A stretch of DNA of 64,000 bases from Moanibacter sp964542645. Its GTDB lineage: Bacteria; Verrucomicrobiota; Verrucomicrobiia; Opitutales; UBA2987. The notes below the pieces were generated by a model, which saw nothing but the letters and a program-made list of their open reading frames with translations, was not told the DNA's origin and did no database searches. Position numbers and translations under genes: made by a program. Every line of letters starts with the position of its first letter. Positions within the stretch are counted from its first letter, which is position 1. Below, piece after piece: positions 7,858-16,142 of the stretch. The DNA lies in assembly GCA_964542645.1 (NCBI GenBank), contig CAZIUG010000008.1, positions 186,001 through 250,000 on the forward strand. Reading direction: 5' to 3'.

Positions 7858-10566
7858 CTACCTATTTGACTCTGTAAATCTACTTATTCTCGCTTTCACT
7901 AAAGCCTTTCCTGGTAAATCATAGATATTTACGTAGGAATAAACCTGCTGCGCCTCCTCAAAACGGAATTCTTCCTCGAGAAGTTCACCCAACTTAAATA
8001 TTAATCGCGCCTGCCAATACCTACCCCGAGCTCTAGTTTCACCCTCTCCAGGATGAACATTCAATGAGCGATCGAGAACCAACCAGAATATTTCCTGGGC
8101 CCGTGGCTGATGATCCATTTTTGTGAGAGCAAATCCCCACTTGAAACCCGCTTCCAATCTCAAATCCAGAGGTATGGCAGGCAGATCAAACAGACGCTCC
8201 AGGATAGCCACCGCATTGTCCAATCGAACTGGATTCATCCCCGCCTGGGCCAGATGAGAGTCCGCCAGGCTAATTTCCGCTCGGTAGCGTTCAGGATGAT
8301 CAGGGAATTGATTGATCAAATTTTCGTAAACACTCTGAGCGGTAGCGAAATCATCTAATTCCCGTGAGAGGTCACCCTGCCGCAATCGTGCGTAGTAAAC
8401 CAAATCATGGTCAGGATAGCGTTCTACAAGGTCCCTAAGAATTCTCCCCGATTCCTCCTTTTGATCTCGCTGATTAGCAATCTCGGCCGCTTCCCAAAGA
8501 GCAATTCCTGCATACTCGCTCTCGGGAAATTCGTCCGCTAATATGATAAATCTCTGTTGTGCTTTTGCCAAATGCTTCATCGCCGAGTAATGTCTTGCTT
8601 CAAAGGCGTAGGAGAGAATGCTCGGCCGGCTTTTCGGATAAATACTCCGAAGTTCGTCGAAAATCCTCAGACCCTCCTCCTCGCTTTCAAGCGCGAAAAA
8701 CGCGCGTCCATGGAGCAGCAGCGAATGGCTGATAATCTGCTCACGCTGTTCCTTTCCGATTTCGGTGTCAGGAACTCGAGCTAAGGCCGTTAGAATCTGT
8801 GCTACCATCGTGGGGGTCTTCTCAGGTTGGTTTGCCTCTAATGACAATTGCGCCTCCAACCACATTAGTCTAACCTGTAACTCCGGTGGAATATCGATAT
8901 TTACCTTCCCTCCGAGTAGTTGCTGAATCCGTTCGAAGGCAACCCCGACTCCTCCAGTTGCTTTCATTTTACTGATTAGGTTCCACTCCGCCCTCCATCG
9001 CTCGACGGGACTGATCCCATCCCTTATCCCAGCAGAATCCAAATATGAAGCAGCTTCTTCAAGCCGTCCCGCCTCAATCTCCGCTATCACTCTCTGAAAA
9101 AAAAGGACTCCTCGAGCCTCGTCGTCTCGCGCCTGCCCCAAAGTTGTCTCATAAATCTCTACGGCCCGTTCGTAGTCGCCATTTAAGAAATAGCAATCCG
9201 CCACCAATACAGAGATTTCTGACCTCTCCTTCGTATCCCGTGAACGCCCACGTAGTTGATTGAGAAAATAGGCAGCATTCCGATATTGAGGAGGATCTCG
9301 CAACCAAGCCAAATAAGCCAACAGGTAGATCGCTCGATTAGCAAAAGAGGACCCCGGATATTCAGCTAGTATCCGCTTGGCGTCAGCTTCAGACGCGATT
9401 AAATGACCTTCCTGAAGTCTGAGAAAGGCCCTGAAATAGTATAATTCGTCAAGCAACGAATGTGCCTTAGGTCTCTCTATTAACTCACTCAAGAGTTTTT
9501 CAATTTGCCTTTGTTGCCCGATTGAAAGCGCAACTTGGCCAAGAATTCTGAGTGCTATTTTCTGTGCTTTCCGATCACCATCCTTGCCCAAAAGTCGAGA
9601 GAATGCCTCCTTCCCTCTAGCTGTTTCTTCGCCCGCGATTAGTCCCAATAGCAATAAAAGCTCATCCTCTAGCTCGCTCTCTTTCACTGCTTCGATTCGA
9701 AGCTGCTCTTCAATAACCCTAATGGCTTCCTCTGTTTCTCCTAACTCATGCAAGACAACAGCCAGAATCTTGGCATTCTGGAAACCTTGAAAACTTCCTC
9801 TTGCAGATCTTAGTTTCTCCCGTAGGTCAGTCACCAGGTTGGGATGCAATTGCCCCGGCCGAAGAAAGAGAAGACGGCTGCGGTAAATGATGGCATCAAA
9901 GTGGGCTTGCTGTGATTCCGAATTACTCTCATCTCTTGCCATTTGGTACTGCCTTTCAGCCCGAATTGGATCCTGTCGCGATTCTTCGACCAACCCGGCA
10001 AGGAGATGAAACCAAGCACGGTCACTTGATCTCAACTGATTGACTTCCACCCCGTTAAGAATCTCATTCGTCGCGTCAAAGTCACCAGTCTGATAGGAGA
10101 GTAGAGCTCGCCGCATCATGAAGCCTGGATCTGGGGAATCCGCGTATTCATCAACAATGGAAACCGCCTTTTCAAATTCTCCCTCACTGATCAAAGCAGA
10201 ACTGAAATTCAGAGCGATCCGTTCCCGTTCTTCTGCTCCTACCTCGTCGGATCCCAACACCTCTTCGTAGAGTCGGCCAGCGATCGCCGAAAGTCCCGAT
10301 TTCAGTGCCTCATCCGCCGCTTTAATCTGCCAAGCAACCGGCCCACGGATCCCGCTTTCGAACGACTTGTTCCCCGGAACCAATGGAGCCTCTCTGTGAA
10401 AAACAAAACTCCCCCGTTCTCCTCGAGAATTTATCAGACTAGACCGATCAATCGGGCCTCCGATTTCTCCCAGAACCTGATTCGTTGGAGAAAGGACTAA
10501 AAGCAACAACACACGCACATAAGCTCGGGTCCATCCCTGAATCGATATGACAACGGGTCTACACAT
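7858..10566 (-). CDS. Exported TPR-repeat protein
   Basis: A 902-residue protein made almost entirely of tetratricopeptide helices. An N-terminal hydrophobic segment (YVRVLLLLVLSPTNQVLG) looks like a signal peptide, so the protein is probably periplasmic or attached to the outer membrane. Repeats with the TPR spacing are plain throughout, for example GEFEKAVSIVDEYADSP, GDYERAVEIYETTLG and DFATAQSVYENLINQFPDHP, the last resembling the YbgF/BamD type. Such genes often accompany exbB-exbD-tonB clusters, and here exbB follows directly, so a scaffold role in that envelope system is inferred. The ATG at 10566 is preferred; a TTG at 10602 would add 12 residues. Confidence 0.75.
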   Translation of the reverse strand: MCRPVVISIQGWTRAYVRVLLLLVLSPTNQVLGEIGGPIDRSSLINSRGERGSFVFHREAPLVPGNKSFESGIRGPVAWQIKAADEALKSGLSAIAGRLYEEVLGSDEVGAEERERIALNFSSALISEGEFEKAVSIVDEYADSPDPGFMMRRALLSYQTGDFDATNEILNGVEVNQLRSSDRAWFHLLAGLVEESRQDPIRAERQYQMARDESNSESQQAHFDAIIYRSRLLFLRPGQLHPNLVTDLREKLRSARGSFQGFQNAKILAVVLHELGETEEAIRVIEEQLRIEAVKESELEDELLLLLGLIAGEETARGKEAFSRLLGKDGDRKAQKIALRILGQVALSIGQQRQIEKLLSELIERPKAHSLLDELYYFRAFLRLQEGHLIASEADAKRILAEYPGSSFANRAIYLLAYLAWLRDPPQYRNAAYFLNQLRGRSRDTKERSEISVLVADCYFLNGDYERAVEIYETTLGQARDDEARGVLFFQRVIAEIEAGRLEEAASYLDSAGIRDGISPVERWRAEWNLISKMKATGGVGVAFERIQQLLGGKVNIDIPPELQVRLMWLEAQLSLEANQPEKTPTMVAQILTALARVPDTEIGKEQREQIISHSLLLHGRAFFALESEEEGLRIFDELRSIYPKSRPSILSYAFEARHYSAMKHLAKAQQRFIILADEFPESEYAGIALWEAAEIANQRDQKEESGRILRDLVERYPDHDLVYYARLRQGDLSRELDDFATAQSVYENLINQFPDHPERYRAEISLADSHLAQAGMNPVRLDNAVAILERLFDLPAIPLDLRLEAGFKWGFALTKMDHQPRAQEIFWLVLDRSLNVHPGEGETRARGRYWQARLIFKLGELLEEEFRFEEAQQVYSYVNIYDLPGKALVKARISRFTESNR

Positions 10567-10661
10567 CTCCCCGATACGGACTTCAAATACCGGTAAAATC
10601 AATTCTCATCTTATTTGATCACACTCTACCGCCGTAAAGTAAATTCTCAATCTGAAAGGAG

Positions 10662-12629
10662 CTAATCCTGCTCCCGATCTGACATATTCTCGACATTTTC
10701 CCCTATCAACCTCTCCAAGATCCGATCGACATCATAGACACATCCCTGCCAGCTACCCCCACTCACATTCTGTAGTGCCGCCCATAGACGTGTGTCGTCG
10801 GGTAACCTGGGATGTTGCCGAACAATCGGATTTAGAGAACGTTCCTTGAGGAGCTTGTCTGCATCCTTTTCCAGCAAATCAATCCTACCTTCTAACTTCC
10901 CACAATCGACCAAAATCCGAATGCGGTCACCATCCCGCACCTTACCAATCGGACCTCCACTCAACGCCTCCGGGCTAATATGTCCAATGCATGCTCCGGT
11001 TGAAACGCCGGAAAAACGCCCATCCGTCAAAAGGGAAACTCCCTTACCAGCCTTTGAGTAGCGCAGAGCCGAAGTGACCTGATAGGTCTCAGGCATCCCG
11101 CTTCCCAGCGGCCCAATCCCCAAAAGAACCATAATATCCCCTTTCTTTATACCACCATTTCCTTCATTTTTGATAGCTTCGATAGCGTCATCCTCTGAAC
11201 AAAAAACCCGGGCCGGTCCATCATGCAAAAAAATTCCCTCTCCAGAAATAAGCGTGGGATCTATAGCCGTGCTTTTAATCACAGATCCTTCCGGAGCAAG
11301 ATTACCCGTCGGAAAAGTAACGGTGCTTGTAAGCCCCCTACTCTTGGCCTTAGCTGGGTTCATTATAACGTCGGCGGGGTCGATCCCGTCAAGCAGGAGA
11401 AGTTTATCTTTTAAGATACGGCGCCTCTCCGATCCTTCCCACCATGCTAGGTTTTCTCCCAGTGACTTACCTGTGACCGTCCGCGCAGAAAGATCGAGGA
11501 GATTAAGATCTCTCAGATGCAACATCACTTCAGGAACACCTCCAGCCAGAAAAACCTGTACCGTAGCAAAGCCAACTGGTCCGTTTGGTAGAGCATCGAC
11601 AATCCTAGGCACCTTCTTATTCACTTCCTGCCAGTCAGACACGGATGGACGGCTTAAGCCTGCTTCGAAAGCGATCGCCGGCAAATGTAGAATCAGATTG
11701 GTCGATCCACCAAAAGCGGCGTGGACCACCATTGCATTCTGAATCGATGTCTCATTTAAAATATCGCTCCCAGTAACTCCCTGCTCCTCAAGTTCCATCA
11801 AAGCCAGCGCCGATCGCGTCGCCAGATCTTTCCAAATCGGAGCTCCCGAAGGAGAAAGAGCAGAATGTGTGAGACTAATTCCAAGAGCTTCTGCCACTAT
11901 CTGGCTGGAAGCCGCAGTTCCAAGAAATTGACATCCTCCCCCTGGAGAACCACACGCTTTACAGCCAACCGATGCCGCGTGATCCAGAGAAATTTCGCCA
12001 TGAGCGAAACGTACTCCAATTGTCTGAACCTTTGCCGTGTTTTCGCCCTCTTCGCTAAGTAAGGTAACTCCCCCTGGAATCAAAATTAAAGGGAGATCCC
12101 GCATCTTTGCCAACGCCATCATCATCGCCGGCAATCCTTTGTCGCAAGTCGCTACTCCGAGCACTCCTCGTCGCGTTGGCAACGAACGAATAAGACGCCT
12201 CAATACAACCGCTGCGTCGTTTCTATACGGGAGACTATCCAGCATACCATCAGTTCCATTCGTCCGTCCATCGCAAGGATCGCTACAAAACCCTGCAAAG
12301 GGGATCCCTCCCCTTTCCGAGATCACTCGCGCCGCCTCCTCCATTAATAGTCCTATTTCGTAGTGACCCGTATGATACCCCAACGCAACCGGACTCCCAT
12401 CCGGCTGCCGTATCCCTCCCTGAGTACTAAGGATAACAAACTCCTTTCCTCCCAACTTCGCCGGATCCCATCCCATCCCCGCATTCTGTGTCCATCCGAA
12501 TATAGTCCCGCTCGGCTTATTCCTTAAAAAGTCCGAGCCCAACGGCAATTTGCCTTCCGGCCCCTTTGTCGTCGTCCTCAAAGTGTATATCTCTTTCTCT
12601 CCCGAGTCAAAAATAAGATTATTAGACAT
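10662..12629 (-). CDS. yjhG: YjhG/YagF-type sugar-acid (D-xylonate) dehydratase
   Basis: A 655-residue IlvD/Edd-superfamily dehydratase. Length and sequence fit the E. coli YjhG/YagF branch closely: PSGTIFGWTQNAGMGW, SDPCDGRTNGTDGMLDSLPY, GVATCDKGLPAMMMALA, GCKACGSPGGGCQFLGTA, HAAFGGSTNLILH and DGRFSGVSTGACIGH. The conserved cysteines around CDG, CDK and CxxC suit an iron-sulfur dehydratase. YjhG acts on D-xylonate, giving 2-keto-3-deoxy sugar acids; the true substrate here is not shown. There is no strong ribosome binding site before the ATG at 12629. It stands alone, but other sugar-acid genes occur at 33-46 kb. Confidence 0.88.
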   Translation of the reverse strand: MSNNLIFDSGEKEIYTLRTTTKGPEGKLPLGSDFLRNKPSGTIFGWTQNAGMGWDPAKLGGKEFVILSTQGGIRQPDGSPVALGYHTGHYEIGLLMEEAARVISERGGIPFAGFCSDPCDGRTNGTDGMLDSLPYRNDAAVVLRRLIRSLPTRRGVLGVATCDKGLPAMMMALAKMRDLPLILIPGGVTLLSEEGENTAKVQTIGVRFAHGEISLDHAASVGCKACGSPGGGCQFLGTAASSQIVAEALGISLTHSALSPSGAPIWKDLATRSALALMELEEQGVTGSDILNETSIQNAMVVHAAFGGSTNLILHLPAIAFEAGLSRPSVSDWQEVNKKVPRIVDALPNGPVGFATVQVFLAGGVPEVMLHLRDLNLLDLSARTVTGKSLGENLAWWEGSERRRILKDKLLLLDGIDPADVIMNPAKAKSRGLTSTVTFPTGNLAPEGSVIKSTAIDPTLISGEGIFLHDGPARVFCSEDDAIEAIKNEGNGGIKKGDIMVLLGIGPLGSGMPETYQVTSALRYSKAGKGVSLLTDGRFSGVSTGACIGHISPEALSGGPIGKVRDGDRIRILVDCGKLEGRIDLLEKDADKLLKERSLNPIVRQHPRLPDDTRLWAALQNVSGGSWQGCVYDVDRILERLIGENVENMSDREQD

Positions 12630-13050
12630 GTTTCAATTTGTCTGTTTTAAGCTGGTTTCCAGTGTTAGTATTGGTTGCTACGATCATCCAGGATTGTTGA
12701 CACTCTATCCTTCTAAATCAGGAACTGAGTGAATACGAAGGAGTAAGCCCCCTAAATAAACCGAATGACAATCCTGAATGTTTTTAGTTTAAATATCAAA
12801 TAACTGAAGTATATCGCTAAATCTGAGACTACTCGGAAATATTAGGATCCACAGTTGTAGATTGAGAGCAGAAGTCATTCGACTCTACTTTGGTTCAACA
12901 TCATAATGTCGTTTCAGAAAATTTGCGGACTGCCGTCAATCTTTGAAAGAATAAGTGTCCTATTTCTACACTCGATCGAAGCGCTAGATTTTTCCTAAAA
13001 GTGCCAGTTTTTCACGTCATTAATTCTGAATCCCCTGCAACTTTTAAATC
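12630..13050. other. Intergenic region without identified gene
   Basis: About 420 bp between the ADP-ribosylglycohydrolase-like gene and yjhG, both on the minus strand. It is AT-rich; I see no protein-like frame, no RNA gene and no clear hairpin followed by T's. It probably holds the yjhG promoter. Confidence 0.5.
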
Positions 13051-14055
13051 CTAAGTTTCACCGCTCATCGCCCCATCTACTATCGTCTCCACCCAAGCAT
13101 CGATCACTTCGTATTTCGACAGTTGTCTCAGCCAATCCTTGGGAATCGCCCCGATACCTAGATGCGCACCGAGCCACGCTCCAACCATTGATGCCCTTCC
13201 CGCATTATCCCCTCCTGCACAAATTACGTCTAGAATGGTGCATTCGAAAGAATCTCGATAGCACAAAAACCCGTGCAGCGCCGAAGGGAAGCTGCTGATT
13301 AAAGGACATGACTGCCCCAGTTTGTCCGTCGCTTCTCCCACGCTCCTAGGTAAAAGATCAAACGCACTCCCAAACTTTCGCCTCAATTCTGTTCCAAACT
13401 TCGCGTCCTTTCCTACAATTTCCTCAACCCTATGTAACGAACTGTGGATATCCCGGCCATTCAATAACTCGAGCAAAATTCTGACATGGGCCTTCACGTA
13501 AGCAACCGCGCGATCATTATTCTGACGGACCCTCGTTACTTTTCCCACGATCTCCATCAAGTCTGGATGCCTTAAATGAGCTGCAACAACTGGACAAATC
13601 GAAGTTACAGTCGCCAATTGATCATCGTCTGCCCCATGTTGAAAATCGAATTCCCTATCTGGATATAGTTCCTCGAAATTCATCTTACCCTCAACCGTTC
13701 CACGAGTCGAATTATCAACATACCCTTCGTAGGTCTCCGGGTTCATTCGCTCAACGAATGAAAGGCCAAATCTTGCTTGGTCGAATTGACCATCTTCCGC
13801 AACTGACTTCATGAGAACAAGAGCCGCATCTCCATAATGGGTCTGATCACCCGGATTTTTCCCAAAATGGTAGTGACCCTCTTTCGGCTCCTCAAACCCT
13901 TCTACCCCTTTTGGATAAGTCGCCATCAATTCACTGATATTATAAATCCAGTGAGTCCCCAGAGCCGCCGCATCCCCTACTAATTGACCCCAGATCATCC
14001 CCCGGAGACGATCTGTAAGATCGGGATTCGCCTCAATTCTCCCATTTTTCTCCAT
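13051..14055 (-). CDS. ADP-ribosylglycohydrolase-family protein (J1-crystallin-like branch)
   Basis: A 334-residue all-helical protein of the ADP-ribosylglycohydrolase fold. It has the first metal-site motif as QLVGDAAALGTHW (24-36), a central DQTHYGDAAL, and the C-terminal motif as GGDNAGRASMVGAWLGAHLG (from about 281). Classical enzymes have GGDTDT at the last site, with two aspartates binding Mg; here the second aspartate is replaced (GGDNAG). That variant recalls the J1-crystallin/SelJ branch as I remember it, so hydrolase activity on ADP-ribosyl groups is uncertain. The ATG at 14055 has a GGAGAG site about 8 bp upstream. Monocistronic in appearance. Confidence 0.75.
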   Translation of the reverse strand: MEKNGRIEANPDLTDRLRGMIWGQLVGDAAALGTHWIYNISELMATYPKGVEGFEEPKEGHYHFGKNPGDQTHYGDAALVLMKSVAEDGQFDQARFGLSFVERMNPETYEGYVDNSTRGTVEGKMNFEELYPDREFDFQHGADDDQLATVTSICPVVAAHLRHPDLMEIVGKVTRVRQNNDRAVAYVKAHVRILLELLNGRDIHSSLHRVEEIVGKDAKFGTELRRKFGSAFDLLPRSVGEATDKLGQSCPLISSFPSALHGFLCYRDSFECTILDVICAGGDNAGRASMVGAWLGAHLGIGAIPKDWLRQLSKYEVIDAWVETIVDGAMSGET

Positions 14056-14221
14056 TCTTAGTCTCTCCTTTTTTCACAATATACACCATTAAACCCCCAA
14101 GCTTTAGGAACTACAATTAACCCGTGAATATTCTGCGTAAAACACTCGATCTCCAGATTGAAATCTGGCCTGATTTTTCTCTCATCGTACCAACAATCAC
14201 AATCTCATCTCAGAAAATTCT

Positions 14222-15919
14222 CTAATTCCTTTTCCCCCTCAACGATGCTCCCGGCTGATATCTTGCTCCCCTGACAAACCGAAAGCAAACGTAACCCCAA
14301 ATTGACAACCCCAGACAGACGGAGATGAACCAGTCTCCATACAGAACATAGAAGCTCTCGCGGCGGAACCATTTAGCATCACGTTTTAATTCAAATAATT
14401 CGCTTCCACGGAAGTAGATACCCTTCTCAGGGACAACCAGTACCTTCCGAATATTCCCATACTCGTCAATCCAACCGCTCCATCCCGAATTACCACACCG
14501 GATAAAAGGCCTGCGCGTTTCTACTGCACGGAGAACAGAATGCGCCGCGTGCTGGTAGGCTCCGCCCTCCTCTCCATACCAAGCATTATTTGTGGCCACA
14601 AAAATTAAATCGGCCCCGGCTTTGACATTCTCGCGAGATAGTCGAGAAAAGATATCCTCATAGCAAACTAACGCCCCTAAGCGATAGGTAGTATTACCGA
14701 TCTTTACGGGTATAACGACCGGTTTCTCCCCTCTCCTGAATAAACCCGCCATGGGAACAACCTTATCGATGAATGACAGCAACCCGCCAAACGGGACATA
14801 TTCTCCGAAAGGAACCAACTTTCGCTTGATATAGTAGGGCTCGATAAGCCCTTCATCAGGAGTCACCGCGCAAACGATATTATACCAAAATTCATCCTCC
14901 TTCGCTATATTCCCCATCACAATCGGTTTATCTATCCGCCGCACTAATTCCTCTGTCCATTCCCTCGCTAGGTGATTTCCTTTAACAGGTAAAGGAGTGA
15001 CAGATTCAGGCCAGAATATCACTTCTCCCCCTAGCCCGTTGGCAAATAGAGTTTGCTTCTCCAAGGTCTTGAAAATTTCCATCGTCTTATCCGGATCCCA
15101 TTTCGAGGGCTGCTCGATATAAGGCTGCACAAGAGTGACGCTAAAGAGCCGCTCTTGCCGTTGGTTAAATACTTCAGACCAAATCAACCCACTGGCCGTT
15201 CCAACCAATAGAAACAAGGCAACGTAAAACTCTGGACAAATTCTCTCGTACCACTCTCCAGCCCGGCGACGAGTAAGCATTCTTCTTAGGTATACCCCCA
15301 ATCCAAGATTGAAAAATATGAGGACAAACGAGACTCCCGTGTATCCGGTATATGCCGCAATCTGTAGAACCGCCCCGCGATCCCACTGACTAGCCGCAAG
15401 AGGAAGCCATGGGAACCCAGTCAGTAAGAATCCTCGCATATACTCGAGCAGAACCCAAAACCCGGCCAGGCCTAATAGGACAGGCAGCCTAACTGAGAAA
15501 CCTCGGCCCTCAATGCTCGGAAGAACCATTCGCACCACAAAGGTCCACCCTACCAAGTAAAGTGTTAGGAAGCCCGAAAGAGCAACTGTTCCAAGATAAG
15601 TAACGTGTCGCAACCACCAAATCAGTATCAACCAGGTTACAAAGCCGGCTATCGCTGACGTTCCCAAGAAAATCCGATAACTCGGGCGATAGAAACTCCA
15701 AATAATTAAGGGTACAGAAAACACATAGGCTGCCTCAGCAAAATCCGCCGGGGGAAAGGAAGCTACTGTGAGAGCCACTGTCAGAGAGAATACAAAAAAC
15801 GGAATAACACAGCCCGTCATCCAGGAAGGTAGTCTCTTTGGCTCAAGCTCTCCTGCATCACCCAACTCCAATCGGCGGGACCACGATCTCGGCTTTAATC
15901 TATTAAATTGATAACTCAA
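14222..15919 (-). CDS. lnt: Apolipoprotein N-acyltransferase
   Basis: A 565-residue inner-membrane enzyme that adds the third acyl chain to lipoproteins. Several N-terminal membrane helices are followed by a nitrilase-type catalytic domain with the Glu-Lys-Cys triad in order: FWPESVTPLP (Glu), YYIKRKLVPFGEYVPF (Lys) and GALVCYEDIF (Cys at about 419), then a C-terminal helix. FLLTGFPWLPLAASQW is also typical. The listed start is a TTG at 15919 with no convincing ribosome binding site; an ATG at 15820 would still leave the membrane region intact. It follows secA by 223 bp on the same strand. Confidence 0.92.
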   Translation of the reverse strand: MSYQFNRLKPRSWSRRLELGDAGELEPKRLPSWMTGCVIPFFVFSLTVALTVASFPPADFAEAAYVFSVPLIIWSFYRPSYRIFLGTSAIAGFVTWLILIWWLRHVTYLGTVALSGFLTLYLVGWTFVVRMVLPSIEGRGFSVRLPVLLGLAGFWVLLEYMRGFLLTGFPWLPLAASQWDRGAVLQIAAYTGYTGVSFVLIFFNLGLGVYLRRMLTRRRAGEWYERICPEFYVALFLLVGTASGLIWSEVFNQRQERLFSVTLVQPYIEQPSKWDPDKTMEIFKTLEKQTLFANGLGGEVIFWPESVTPLPVKGNHLAREWTEELVRRIDKPIVMGNIAKEDEFWYNIVCAVTPDEGLIEPYYIKRKLVPFGEYVPFGGLLSFIDKVVPMAGLFRRGEKPVVIPVKIGNTTYRLGALVCYEDIFSRLSRENVKAGADLIFVATNNAWYGEEGGAYQHAAHSVLRAVETRRPFIRCGNSGWSGWIDEYGNIRKVLVVPEKGIYFRGSELFELKRDAKWFRRESFYVLYGDWFISVCLGLSIWGYVCFRFVRGARYQPGASLRGKRN

Positions 15920-16142
15920 ACTATCTGCCTAGCTCCTATTGTCGTCCTTGCCGCCACAACCACCCAATAATTGAAATGCTATTGCACTACAAAATCTACT
16001 TACTGTCGATAGGGAACCCGAATTATGGGTTCTCTTAAAACAGCAATGCACTCTGAAGAATCGAAACTTTCCAGTCACCGACTGGAAAACGTCTGCGTCG
16101 TTGAACTCTTGACCAAATTCTAAGGCGAAGCCAGTTCTCCTA

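Noticed and set aside
12695..12720. TTGACA on the plus strand before yjhG
   Set aside because: It points away from both neighbouring genes and has no matching -10.
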